The position numbers were made by a program, and so were the translations under genes. From the NCBI GenBank assembly GCA_020635715.1, contig JACJZG010000017.1:13651-77650 (forward strand): DNA of 64,000 bases, read 5' to 3'. The DNA comes from Flavobacteriales bacterium (GTDB lineage: Bacteria > Bacteroidota > Bacteroidia > Flavobacteriales_F > PHOS-HE28). The notes beneath the pieces were generated by a model. It worked only from the letters and a program-made list of their open reading frames with translations, made no database searches and was not told the origin of the DNA. Shown piece by piece: positions 16,953-26,077 of this stretch. The first letter of the stretch is position 1. Each line of letters starts with the position of its first letter.

Positions 16953-17423
16953 TCACCGCTCCTCCTTACCCTCCTCACTCTCCCCAGCGGGCATCAGCCC
17001 CTTGAAGAAGCCCATCAACGCGTTGCGCTCGGCATCGCTCAGGCGCGCCTGCGGGTGTACCCAGGTGTAGGAGGGCAGGGGCATCTTACCCTCCTCCAGC
17101 ATCTCCACCGATTCCTTCGCCTTGTGCCGCTGCCACTTGTCGCGGCGCCGCCCCCATGAGCTCATATCGAATTCGGCCCGCCCCTCGTCGATGTGGTGCT
17201 GCATCCAGAAGTTCACCGGCGTGATGTAGCTGTACCACGGGTAGGTGGTGCGGTCGCTGTGGCAGTCGTAGCACGCGTTGCGCAGGAGGTCCTGCACCTC
17301 CGCAGCGGGTGCGGTAACGGTGATGAGGTCATGCTCCGGGTCGTTGGCCTGCACCGAACGATCGGGCTGGAAGGCCTGCGCCACCAAGGCGAGGCCGGGT
17401 AGGATCAGCCACTTCTTGTTCAT
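16953..17423 (-). CDS. Haem-binding domain protein (cytochrome c-like CxxCH)
   Basis: A secreted or periplasmic protein of 156 aa. The N-terminal hydrophobic stretch (KKWLILPGLALVAQAF) is a signal peptide or anchor, and a single haem-attachment motif CYDCH lies at about 52-56. The following DRTTYPWYSYITPVNFW and EGKMPLPSYTWVHPQARLS agree with the haem-binding domain family (PF14376-like) common in Bacteroidota. The start overlaps the stop of the upstream protease gene by 4 nt, so the two are co-transcribed and probably translationally coupled. Confidence 0.85.
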   Translation of the reverse strand: MNKKWLILPGLALVAQAFQPDRSVQANDPEHDLITVTAPAAEVQDLLRNACYDCHSDRTTYPWYSYITPVNFWMQHHIDEGRAEFDMSSWGRRRDKWQRHKAKESVEMLEEGKMPLPSYTWVHPQARLSDAERNALMGFFKGLMPAGESEEGKEER

Positions 17424-19024
17424 CGCTTCTCGATCTCAAGCACGATCGCCATGGCGGCCTTGCTGGCCGGCCCCGCCGCCCCGAAGGTCCTGCCGGCACT
17501 GTAGCGCATGGATCCGGCATCCTGGAGCTCATTGCCCAGCACCGCGTTCAATCTGGCATCCATGCCCGGGGCGCTCGACGCCTTCAAGGCCGCATCCACC
17601 TTGTTGAAGTCGATGGCCTCGCGGTACACGAGGATGGTCATCACATCGGTGGTGCCCACCTCGTCCGCCGTCATGCTCTGGTCGCGCGGGAACTGGCGCG
17701 TGCCGGTGATGCCGCAATAGGGCGAATGTTTCGGCGTGTTCGGGAAGAGGAGGTAGGTGCTGCCGTCCGTCTCCTGCCCGAAGCAATAGGCGTAGCACTC
17801 CACGTTGTTCGTCATCTCCACCTTGAAGCGCGTGCCCTTGGCGATCGGCGTTTCCGTGCGGAAGGTGCGGCCGCCCACATGGCGCAGCGCGATGTAGTCG
17901 CCGGTGACATCGCCCGCCGCATCCACCACCGGCAGCCCGAAGCGGATGTCGAAGGTGGTGGGCGCCACGTCCACGCCTTCGCCCATCGGGTACACGGCGT
18001 AGGCCTCCTTCGTGAAGTGCGCGAAGTCATCGTAGCTCACCCAGGCCAGGCCGTTCTTGCCCCATTCCGGCCCCCACGAGTTCATGATCTGGAAGCCGCC
18101 CATGCCGTCCTTGTACTCGGTGTCGAACTTGTAGTCGTCGTAGCCGATCACGCACATGGCGTGGCCGCCGAAGCCGCGCATCGCGTAGTCGCCCTGGTTG
18201 GGCAGCCACTTGTCCTGGCCCATCATGTCCTGCATGAAGCTGCCACCCACCATCATGCCGATGACGATGGGGCTGCCCTGTGCGAGCTGCTGTTTCATGG
18301 CCGCCATGTCCACCATGCTGCGCGGATCGCCTTCCTGGGACAGCCGTTGGAAGCCTTTGATCTTGAACGGCATGGCCCGCTGCATCTCCTCGCTCGACGG
18401 CTGCTTGGCGCAGCTCTGGTCTGTGTAGGCGAACTGGCTGAAGGGGAGGGCGCCGTTCTTGCTCATCTGCTCCATGGCGCGCTGGATGTAGCTGCCCTGG
18501 CAGTCGCTGCCCTCGATCTTGATCTGGTTGTACATGTAGGCCGGACTGAAGGCGGTGCCGTTCGGGTCCTGCTCCTTGGCCGCGGCCTGCACGATGGTGC
18601 GCGCCGCATAGGCACTGGCCCAGGCCACGCAGCTGCCCTGCTGGCCTTGGTTCAACCGTTTCGGGGCGTACTTCTCCAGGCTGAAGCGTTCCGGCAGCGG
18701 TGCGTTCACGTTGTCGGTGAGCGGCTCGTAGACCTCGGCCTTGTCGTAGACCGCCGGATCCATGTTGCCACCCGTGGCGAACTGCAGCAGCTGCGCCACG
18801 TTGCCACCGCCCTCGCCCAAACAGCCTTTGAGGCCGCCGCTGAAGTAGAGGATGCCGCCGATCACGAGCACCACGAGCATGAGCTTCGGGTTCTTCAGCA
18901 GCATGCCGATGAGCATGGGCAGCAGCGACCCGAGGCCACCACCGCCGCCGCTCATGCCGCCACGGCCACCACTGGCCCTGCGGTTCCCTTGTTGGCGTTG
19001 GTCATCGGTCATTCGGATCGGCAT
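17420..19024 (-). CDS. Membrane-anchored C1 (papain-like) cysteine peptidase
   Basis: A 534-aa protein. A Gly/Arg-rich N-terminus is followed by one membrane helix (about 47-62, KLMLVVLVIGGILYF) and a papain-type catalytic domain. The oxyanion Gln and catalytic Cys are in NQGQQGSCVAW (C132), the His in GGHAMCVIGYDD and the Asn in NSWGPEWG. Residues about 360-534 form an extra C-terminal region of unknown fold with VGGRTFRTETPIAKG and a Cys-containing segment (NVECYAYCFGQ). The gene is coupled to the haem-binding protein downstream. Its substrate is unknown. Confidence 0.88.
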   Translation of the reverse strand: MPIRMTDDQRQQGNRRASGGRGGMSGGGGGLGSLLPMLIGMLLKNPKLMLVVLVIGGILYFSGGLKGCLGEGGGNVAQLLQFATGGNMDPAVYDKAEVYEPLTDNVNAPLPERFSLEKYAPKRLNQGQQGSCVAWASAYAARTIVQAAAKEQDPNGTAFSPAYMYNQIKIEGSDCQGSYIQRAMEQMSKNGALPFSQFAYTDQSCAKQPSSEEMQRAMPFKIKGFQRLSQEGDPRSMVDMAAMKQQLAQGSPIVIGMMVGGSFMQDMMGQDKWLPNQGDYAMRGFGGHAMCVIGYDDYKFDTEYKDGMGGFQIMNSWGPEWGKNGLAWVSYDDFAHFTKEAYAVYPMGEGVDVAPTTFDIRFGLPVVDAAGDVTGDYIALRHVGGRTFRTETPIAKGTRFKVEMTNNVECYAYCFGQETDGSTYLLFPNTPKHSPYCGITGTRQFPRDQSMTADEVGTTDVMTILVYREAIDFNKVDAALKASSAPGMDARLNAVLGNELQDAGSMRYSAGRTFGAAGPASKAAMAIVLEIEKR

Positions 19025-19059
19025 GGTCGCTTGGTGTTGGTGGTACGGATGGGCTGTGC

Positions 19060-19380
19060 TCAGGGACGGAAACGCTCCTTCCCCGTCAATAGACGCCAGA
19101 AGAGGATGAAGTCACTGGCCAGGCTCCAGAGCGGGTATTGGAAGGTGGCGGGCTTGTTCTTCTCGAAGAAGAAGTGGCCCACCCAGGCGAAGCCGTAGCC
19201 ACCCAGTGGGATCAGCAGCAGCCACCAAGCGTTGCGTTGGGTGATGGCAAGGATGATCCACACGGCGATGAGGCCGGTGCCGATGAAGTGCAGCAGGCGG
19301 CTCGTCGGGTTTTGGTGCTCGGTGAGGTAGAAGGGGAAGAACTCCTTCAGCGAGGTGAAACGCTCGGTGGGTGCGGCCAT
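19060..19380 (-). CDS. Mpo1-like/DUF962 membrane protein
   Basis: A 106-aa membrane protein with the DUF962 signature: FFPFYLTEHQNPTSRLLHFIGT at the N-terminus, then two hydrophobic hairpins and GYGFAWVGHFFFEKNKPATF. In yeast the homologue Mpo1 is a dioxygenase of fatty acid alpha-oxidation that uses the conserved histidines (H22, H31 and the WVGH histidine here); whether the bacterial proteins do the same is uncertain. It stands alone, 35 bp after the protease gene start on the same strand. Confidence 0.88.
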   Translation of the reverse strand: MAAPTERFTSLKEFFPFYLTEHQNPTSRLLHFIGTGLIAVWIILAITQRNAWWLLLIPLGGYGFAWVGHFFFEKNKPATFQYPLWSLASDFILFWRLLTGKERFRP

Positions 19381-19527
19381 CGCGATGGGGCTGGATCCGA
19401 AATGTAGGGTGCTTGGTTGGAATGCGGCACCTCTACCACAGAGTCACACAGGAATGCATGGACCGCAGATGACGCTGGTCCGGAGAGTTGGATGGAGCCT
19501 CGCCTGCGGCTCGGCTGTTCGGGATAA

Positions 19528-19613
19528 GAACCACAGATGAACGCAGATGGACACAGATATGGATATCGCTGTGGTGGCATTCATCTGTGTGTATCGGTGT
19601 TCATCTGTGGTTC
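19528..19613. repeat. GAACCACAGATGAAC hairpin element
   Basis: Perfect 15-bp arms at 19528-19542 (GAACCACAGATGAAC) and 19599-19613 enclose partly complementary GCAGATGGACACAGAT and ATCTGTGTG. It is related to the ACCACGGATGgACACGGAT repeats at 39830, 51357 and 55426. Confidence 0.8.
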
Positions 19614-19753
19614 CTTCTTGTACTTCACTTCTTCGGCAGGCTTTCGCAGTACGGGATGGGTCGGTGGTGTATCGCGCATGCTTGTGATGATCATCGCATC
19701 ACTACGTGCCCGGTCCCGCTGCGGTGAACAACGGTTGGCAGGGCCCTCGCCGC

Positions 19754-19761
19754 TACCTTTG
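19754..19761 (+). promoter_or_regulatory. -7 promoter element TACCTTTG of bshC
   Basis: An exact match to TAnnTTTG, with a TTG at 19735-19737 as a possible -33 element. It ends 6 nt before ATG 19768. Confidence 0.7.
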
Positions 19762-19767
19762 CGCCCC

Positions 19768-21357
19768 ATGCCCGTGGAGCGCCTCGCCTACGCCGATACC
19801 GGTCGCTTCGCGGCGCCGGTGATCGATCACCTGGCGAACGACCCCTTCATCCGGCACTTCCTCGACCTTCCTCCTGATCGCGACGGACTGCGCCGTTCTG
19901 CGGAGCGCGTGGACTTCGATCCCGGCAAGCGCGCCGTGCTCTGTGCGGCCTTGGACGAACAACACGCCGCGCTCGATCTGCATCCAGCGGTGCGGGAGAA
20001 CCTGCGTCGCCTGCGCGATCCGCGTGCGCTCACCATCACCACGGGGCACCAGCTCTGCCTCTTCACCGGCCCGCTCTACGTTCCCTACAAGATCCTCAAC
20101 GCGATCAGGCTCGCACGGGAAGCCACGGAGCTCCTTGGTCGTCCGGTGGTGCCCGTGTTCTGGATGGCCACCGAGGACCACGATGCGGCGGAGATCGACC
20201 ACGCGGTGATCAACGGTCGCACCATCCGCTGGAAGGGCGCGGTGGGCGGTGCGGTGGGCCGCATGCACCTGCGTGGGATCGGCGAACAAGTGGAAGAGGC
20301 CATTGCAGCACTGGGTGAAGGAGAAGGAGTGGATCACCTCGCGCGTCTCCTGCGCGAAGCCTACCACGAGGACCGCACCCTGGCCGAGGCGACACGCCAT
20401 TTCATCCACGCGCTCTTCGGTCACCACGGCCTGGTGATCGTGGATGGGGATGATCCCGCCTTGAAACGGCTCTTCGCACCCATCATCACCGAGGAACTCC
20501 TGAACCAGGTGGCGCAACGCACGGTGGCCTACGCCGATGAGCGGATCAAGGAGCGTTATACCGTACAGGCGCATGCACGCGAGATCAACCTCTTCCACCT
20601 GCGCAACGGCCACCGCTCGCGCATCGTCCAGGAGCAGGACCACTACCAGGTGCTCGATGGCGGTCCGCGATGGACGCTCGATGAGCTGCTGGCCCGCGTG
20701 GAGGCCCACCCGGAGGACTTCTCGCCGAACGTGCTCCTGCGCCCCGTTTACGAAGCGACCATTCTGCCGGACATCGCCTACATCGGTGGTGGCGGTGAAC
20801 TCGCGTATTGGATCCAGTTGCATTGGCTCTTCCAGGCCATGCGCGTGCCCATGCCGGTCTTCTTCCTGCGCACGAGCGCGGCGACGATCAGCGCGAAGCA
20901 CCGCCAGCAATGGAAGGAGCTGGGCTTGGATGTGAAGGACCTCTTCCGGAAGGTGGATGCGGTGAAGACCGAGGTGGCCGCGCGGGACGCGGGCTTCCGC
21001 ACGGAACTCACCGCCGAACGGGCCGAGCTCGAAAGACTGTATGCCACGATCGGCGAAATGGCGACCGCTGCGGATGGTTCCCTGGAGGGTGCCGTGGCGG
21101 CGCGCAAGCAACAGGCCCTGCGTGGACTGGATCGACTGGAGAAGGGGCTGGTGCGTGCGGCGAAGCGCGATCAGGCCGTGGCCATGCAACGCATCGATGC
21201 CATACACCACGCGCTTTTCCCCGGTGGTGGATTGCAGGAGCGGCGAGACAGTTTCCTGCCGGTGATCGCTGCGCACGGGTTGACCGCTGTGGATACCTGG
21301 CTGGACCTGCTCGATCCGTTGGATCCGACGTTCGCGTTGGTGGGTGAGGAAGGGTGA
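19768..21357 (+). CDS. bshC: Bacillithiol biosynthesis cysteine-adding enzyme BshC
   Basis: Catalyses the last step of bacillithiol synthesis, addition of cysteine to glucosaminyl-malate. It is 529 aa, the usual length. Family landmarks include TGHQLCLFTGPLYVPYKI (92-109), FWMATEDHD (131-139), VLLRPVYEATILPDIAYIGG and a long C-terminal coiled coil (about 380-480). ATG 19768 starts 6 nt after a perfect -7 box. bshA and bshB are not in the window. The gene converges on the giant T9SS protein across a 105-bp tandem repeat. Confidence 0.93.
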   Translation: MPVERLAYADTGRFAAPVIDHLANDPFIRHFLDLPPDRDGLRRSAERVDFDPGKRAVLCAALDEQHAALDLHPAVRENLRRLRDPRALTITTGHQLCLFTGPLYVPYKILNAIRLAREATELLGRPVVPVFWMATEDHDAAEIDHAVINGRTIRWKGAVGGAVGRMHLRGIGEQVEEAIAALGEGEGVDHLARLLREAYHEDRTLAEATRHFIHALFGHHGLVIVDGDDPALKRLFAPIITEELLNQVAQRTVAYADERIKERYTVQAHAREINLFHLRNGHRSRIVQEQDHYQVLDGGPRWTLDELLARVEAHPEDFSPNVLLRPVYEATILPDIAYIGGGGELAYWIQLHWLFQAMRVPMPVFFLRTSAATISAKHRQQWKELGLDVKDLFRKVDAVKTEVAARDAGFRTELTAERAELERLYATIGEMATAADGSLEGAVAARKQQALRGLDRLEKGLVRAAKRDQAVAMQRIDAIHHALFPGGGLQERRDSFLPVIAAHGLTAVDTWLDLLDPLDPTFALVGEEG

Positions 21358-21427
21358 GCTGGGGAGTTCTTTTCCCCACATAGACATGGAGACCGCCTGC
21401 GGCGGGAGTGCGGGATGAATGCAATTA

Positions 21428-21720
21428 ACCGCAGAGAGCGCAAAGGACGCAGAGGAATGCGCTGAGGTAGCTGGAAATGCGAGAGCGCAGAGAGACTGCC
21501 TGCGGCGGGAATGCGATGAAGAATGCGATCTGAACGCAGAGAACGCAAAGAGCGCGGAGGAATGCGCTGAGGTAGCTGGAAATGCGAGGGCGCGGAGCGG
21601 CCGCCTGCGGCGGGAATGCGATGATGAATGCGATCTGAACGCAGAGAGCGCAAAGGACGCAGAGGAATGCGCTGAGGTAGCTGGAAATGCGAGGGCGCAG
21701 AGAGTCCGCTTGCGGCGGTT
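21428..21720. repeat. 105-bp tandem repeat, about 2.8 units
   Basis: Units begin at about 21428, 21533 and 21638, each starting AACGCAGAGAGCGCAAAGGA (first copy AACCGC), followed by GGAATGCGCTGAGGTAGC and GGAAATGCGAG, and closing with CCTGCGGCGGGAATGCGATG. Copies differ at a handful of positions. The period is a multiple of three, so a plus-strand frame stays open, but nothing suggests it is translated. Confidence 0.85.
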
Positions 21721-21724
21721 TGGA

Positions 21725-24700
21725 TCAGTACACGAAGCGCTGGCTCTCCACGCGATCACCATCGGTGATGCGGAAGACGTAGGCACCGCGCGAGAGCACC
21801 ACGCCGTACAGGTCGGTGCGGCCTTCCATCGCCGTGCGGCCACCGAGCACCCGGCGACCGGTCATGTCCACGATCTCGTAGGTGCTGCCCGCTGGGAAGC
21901 TGTGCACCGCCGTCCAGGTCTCGCCTGTGCCGAAGACCACGAGCGGCCGTTCGTTCACCGGTCCAAAGAGCACGGACACCACGTTGGAGTACGTGCTGCT
22001 GCCATCGGTGTCGGTCTGGCGCAGGCGGTAGTAGCTGAGGCCGGGGTAGGGGGCACGGTCCAGTTCGCTGTAGGCGAGCAGCGTGCTGCTGTTGAGCGCA
22101 CCGGGTACGTTCAGCACCTCCTCGAAGTTGATCGCATCGCGGCTGCGTTCCACGGTGAAGAGCGCATTGTCCTGTTCGCTCGCCGTCAACCAATCCAACC
22201 GCACCATGTTGCCCTCGGGTTCGGCGGTGAAGCGCAGCAGGGTGATCGGAAGTGGATTGTTCGCGGTGGTGGAGGCCAGTGTCCAGGCCGTGGTGCTGGC
22301 GTTGAACTGGCTTTGGACGGCGGCGGTGGGGATGAAACCAACGTTGGGTATCCCCGCTGCGCCACCATTGCCCCGGTCACGCCAGGTACCAGGTGCCGGG
22401 ATAGCCGTATCGTCCCATTGCGCCACGCGTAGTTCGGGGAGGTTGGTCACCCCGCAGCTTTGAGGAGCCTGCCAATAGAGCGTCACCACCGCGTTCGGTG
22501 TGCCCGCGGCACGGTCCAGGGTCCAGTATTCGCAGGTGCTGATGTGGTGCAGGGTGGCGTCGCCCGTGGTGCCGAAGAAGCTCGGGTCCACCGGGAAGTA
22601 CTCCGCGCGGAATGCGTCTGTGACCGAACCAGCGATGCTGCTGACCTGGATGGGGCGCCGGGCGGTCCCCTTGCCCACCGGGAAGGTGAAGTTGGTGTTG
22701 CCGATCTTCACCATGGGGCCGTTCACCAGACCGCCCGTGGCGAACGCGGTGCCCCCCGCACGGATCGTAAGGATCTCCGTGGCGGTGGTGTTCACATTGC
22801 CCAGCGTCAGGTCGAGCGTTCCGCGGAGATCAACGTTGGTGTTCAGGTTCAAGCTGCCCGATGATTTATTCACCGTCAAGTTCTGGAACACCTCGGTGAA
22901 GCCGCTTGTGGTAATGTTCTGCGAGCCGATCCCGTTGAAACGCAGGGTGCCGTTGATGTCGTCCAAGGCCGCCTCGGTGGCCTGGTTCTGGTAGTTGCCC
23001 GCCACGGAGATGGTGCCACCAACGCCGACCCCTTGCAGGTCCACCGAACCTCCGGGGTTGATCGTGAAATCGCCCGAGAAGGAGACCGTGTTGCCCGGCA
23101 CCTCGTTGCGCAGGACGGCCTGCAACGAACCGGTACCGGCCTGTACCGTCAGGTTGGTGCCGGTAAGGGTGCTGTTGCCCAGTACACCAAGTTCGACGGC
23201 CGTACCCAGGCTGGTTCGTTGGATGGTGATCGGTCCACCAACCGCCAAACTGCTGCCGTTCTGGACGGACAGGTTACGCGACGTGCCAGCATTCGTCATC
23301 ACCAGGCTGGCGCAAACCGCGGTTCCGCCGGCGGTCACACCCACCACGCAATTGTTGTTCGCGGTCTCGTCGATCCGCACATCGGTCGTGGCCGTGGGCA
23401 CCACCGCGTCATCCCAGTTCTTACAATCGAACCAATCGGTGCCACCCGAAGCCGCCGCCCCGCGCCAGAGCCCTGGAACCGGTGTGCCGGCCGTGATGGG
23501 CAGGGTGGGGGCCAGCAGCCAGTTCGGATTGGCGGCGTTGTATGCACCACAACTACCATAGGTGCTCCAGTTGGAGGTGGCGTCCAGTCGAATGATCCAA
23601 TCGCGCTGGGTGGCGATCGTGAGGGGCCCCGTGTACTTGCTGAAGTCGGAGGCGCTCACCGGTGACATGCTGAAGCAGTTCATGCCCGGGGGCAGGTTGC
23701 TGCGCTGGTTCCCCGCCGGGCTCGCACAGGTTGCGCTCCAAGGGGAGCTCGGATTGGTGCTGAAGCCATAGACCACGGTGCCCGTGTAGGTCGCATTGTG
23801 GGTACCCGGTGTCCCGGTAGTCCAGGTTCCACCTTGCATAAAGAAGATTTGGTCACCACCCGCATTCAATGCCAGTGTCGTACCACCGTTAAGTGAACTA
23901 CAAGCCCAACTGCCATCTGGTGCTATTCCAATTACATTGCCAGAACCACTAGAATTCGTTATCCGCAGGGTGATCACCTGCCCAGCGGGTATGACCGGTC
24001 CTGTGCGTCTGATTTCCACAGTGCCTTCCGTATTTCCCCATGTACCCGGCCCTTGGGTGCCAGCACATCGTTCAAAACCATTGTCAGATAATATAATACG
24101 CGTGCCATACTGTATCGGTTTGAAGCAGAAAAAGCTAACGAGGTCTTCACCTGCTGATGAACCTGGGCAGCCCCCATTGTTTGCATTAATGCCGACTATA
24201 ACGATATCACCCGCGCTTAGTACAGTTGGTGGAGAATCATTGTCGGCGATGTTTAGCACACCCGTGTTGGAGGTGCCGATGCTCATACCCGCAGCTACAC
24301 CGGTAATTGTGAAGGTAACCTGTTCAGTTTGTTCGAGGTGACAGCCAACTGCGCAGTTCGCGTCGTTGTCTCCGTGGACCGTCACCCTGAAGTAAACTGA
24401 ATCTGCGCCAGCGGCGAACGGGATATTAAACGTCGTTGCGGCACACGGAACTCCAAATGGGAATGATATCTGATAGTCATTGGTGTAGGGAGAAATAGGT
24501 GGGCCGCAAATTGCACCGGGGCCAGGACTAACGGTGACCATTACATTTCCAGCAGTGACTGCGGGTGGGCTAATTCTCAGGATAAAGGTCTGCTGCGTTC
24601 CTGGGTCCTCAAGTACGGTGATGTTGGTTGTCTCAAAACTAACAGTAGGCCCCCCATCATCATCCAGAATGGTAAATACATGCTGTAGGTTAGAACCAAG

Positions 24701-25783
24701 GACTAGGTCGCCTGTCGTAGATGCGATGGTAAAAGTTATAAGTTCGTTATCCTCATCATCCGGTGGGACAGGGTCCTGTACGTTGATAATGAATGAGACT
24801 GACGTTGAATTAGGTGGTACATTAATGGTGATTGTTGATGCTGAAACCACTGGTGAAGTAGTATAGTCAAATCCAACGCCGGACCCATAGACCACACCAG
24901 TGCCTTCGGCTACGTTAACAGTAATGGTTCCACCGGTGATTGAAGCGGGGAGAATGCTCATTGTTATTGATACACTACCAGCGTTTTCATTGGCTGACGT
25001 GGCCGAAGAGCTAAAGTTGACAATTGGTATACATAGCACTGGCACGTGAATATTGTCAAATAATGCCGACTCCCCCGCCGCAGTATTATGCTTCCAAAGC
25101 ACTCCGCCATATGGGAGCCCGACCGTGACGGACAGCGAGTTAGTATTCGACCCTCTCAAAGTGGTCGCGGTAGTAACGGGGTTGGTTGAGCTAAAGGCAC
25201 TGGACGTCACAGAGTTCACATAAAGCTGCCAATTGTTGGTGCCTGGGGTGTATACCACCCGGATCGCAAGGTATTGCGAAGTGAAATTCGTCGGAGAAGT
25301 AGTGATGATGTCAGTCAGCGTTCCAGCCAGTCCATTGTTGAACCGCACAAGGCGAATAGGACCATTGGACGTGCTCGAAACGATGGCGTAGCCTTGTCCT
25401 GTTGTTCGGAAATCCGCCGTAGTGCTCCCGATCACATATGCCACAGCGTAATTCAATCCAGTGAACCCTGATGGGCTGGCTCGACTCTGACGCATGCAGA
25501 AAGCCCAGGTCATAGCACACGAGTTCGTGTCCAGCCGAACACCATAGAGGCCCGTCATGTCCCGAGAGGCCATATCCATGCCGTTCGTTGTACTTCCCAA
25601 CTGAAGCTGGCCGGAGGCATTGATCTGAACAGCACTTGTTGCAGTTTCCGTTTCGTTCCAACCAAAGCCCAACAGATCACTGGCCGGACGGTTGAAGTCA
25701 TCCAGCAACTGCTGGGCATGCAGGGAGAGGGATACCTGCCCGAACAGACCGGCGATCAGGAGCGCGCGTAGCGATATTCCCAT
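21725..25783 (-). CDS. Giant T9SS-cargo protein with Calx-beta-like domains
   Basis: A surface protein of 1352 aa. A signal peptide (LRALLIAGLFGQVSLSLHAQ) is followed by a jelly-roll-like region (to about 250). Two Calx-beta-like repeats come next (about 255-510; ITVNVAEGTGVVYGSGVGFDY, DDEDNELITFTI, AVTAGNVMVTV). After these are a lamin-tail-like or nuclease-associated segment (ILSAGDIVIVGINANNG, about 525-745), a repetitive beta region (about 780-1000) and a type-A T9SS sorting domain at the C-terminus (YEIVDMTGRRVLGGRTAM ... GAYVFRITDGDRVESQRFVY). The first half (about 23.9-25.6 kb) is visibly AT-richer than the second, suggesting a recombinant gene. Confidence 0.85.
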   Translation of the reverse strand: MGISLRALLIAGLFGQVSLSLHAQQLLDDFNRPASDLLGFGWNETETATSAVQINASGQLQLGSTTNGMDMASRDMTGLYGVRLDTNSCAMTWAFCMRQSRASPSGFTGLNYAVAYVIGSTTADFRTTGQGYAIVSSTSNGPIRLVRFNNGLAGTLTDIITTSPTNFTSQYLAIRVVYTPGTNNWQLYVNSVTSSAFSSTNPVTTATTLRGSNTNSLSVTVGLPYGGVLWKHNTAAGESALFDNIHVPVLCIPIVNFSSSATSANENAGSVSITMSILPASITGGTITVNVAEGTGVVYGSGVGFDYTTSPVVSASTITINVPPNSTSVSFIINVQDPVPPDDEDNELITFTIASTTGDLVLGSNLQHVFTILDDDGGPTVSFETTNITVLEDPGTQQTFILRISPPAVTAGNVMVTVSPGPGAICGPPISPYTNDYQISFPFGVPCAATTFNIPFAAGADSVYFRVTVHGDNDANCAVGCHLEQTEQVTFTITGVAAGMSIGTSNTGVLNIADNDSPPTVLSAGDIVIVGINANNGGCPGSSAGEDLVSFFCFKPIQYGTRIILSDNGFERCAGTQGPGTWGNTEGTVEIRRTGPVIPAGQVITLRITNSSGSGNVIGIAPDGSWACSSLNGGTTLALNAGGDQIFFMQGGTWTTGTPGTHNATYTGTVVYGFSTNPSSPWSATCASPAGNQRSNLPPGMNCFSMSPVSASDFSKYTGPLTIATQRDWIIRLDATSNWSTYGSCGAYNAANPNWLLAPTLPITAGTPVPGLWRGAAASGGTDWFDCKNWDDAVVPTATTDVRIDETANNNCVVGVTAGGTAVCASLVMTNAGTSRNLSVQNGSSLAVGGPITIQRTSLGTAVELGVLGNSTLTGTNLTVQAGTGSLQAVLRNEVPGNTVSFSGDFTINPGGSVDLQGVGVGGTISVAGNYQNQATEAALDDINGTLRFNGIGSQNITTSGFTEVFQNLTVNKSSGSLNLNTNVDLRGTLDLTLGNVNTTATEILTIRAGGTAFATGGLVNGPMVKIGNTNFTFPVGKGTARRPIQVSSIAGSVTDAFRAEYFPVDPSFFGTTGDATLHHISTCEYWTLDRAAGTPNAVVTLYWQAPQSCGVTNLPELRVAQWDDTAIPAPGTWRDRGNGGAAGIPNVGFIPTAAVQSQFNASTTAWTLASTTANNPLPITLLRFTAEPEGNMVRLDWLTASEQDNALFTVERSRDAINFEEVLNVPGALNSSTLLAYSELDRAPYPGLSYYRLRQTDTDGSSTYSNVVSVLFGPVNERPLVVFGTGETWTAVHSFPAGSTYEIVDMTGRRVLGGRTAMEGRTDLYGVVLSRGAYVFRITDGDRVESQRFVY

Positions 25784-26044
25784 GGTCGTGTTCAGTACTT
25801 TTCCGGGGGAGCCGACGAACGTGCCGTTCCCTTGTGCAAAGATCGCACGATCCGGGATCCGTTCGACAGGGGTGCGATCTCTTCACAGAAGGGTGACATG
25901 GGCCTAAGGATCAGCTGGGAGCGCGCCATCCGGCTCCTATCCTCAAGACGAGGGGGAGGCCCTTGGCGATGCCTCCCATAACCATCGTTCCAGAAGATCC
26001 GACGAGCACCGTCCACTTCTCGACCAGTACCCGAAAGTGACTGC

Positions 26045-26052
26045 TACTTTTG
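26045..26052 (+). promoter_or_regulatory. -7 promoter element TACTTTTG of guaA
   Basis: An exact TAnnTTTG match, 25 nt before GTG 26078 in the divergent region upstream of guaA. No clear -33 TTTG was found at the usual spacing. Confidence 0.6.
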
Positions 26053-26077
26053 ACCACCCCGGCGGCCCAACCCTCCG

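Larger units (their letters stand above)
19381..19767. other. Intergenic region with hairpin repeat and bshC promoter
   Basis: A 387-bp divergent region. It holds the GGATG-family hairpin at 19528-19613 and the bshC -7 element at 19754-19761. No gene was seen. Confidence 0.5.

Noticed and set aside
19753..21843. Minus-strand frame of 696 codons opposite bshC
   Set aside because: A shadow frame; BshC motifs on the plus strand are decisive.
21419..22432. Plus-strand frame across the 105-bp repeat
   Set aside because: The start of the frame is only the tandem repeat read in an open phase, and the rest is antisense to the T9SS gene.
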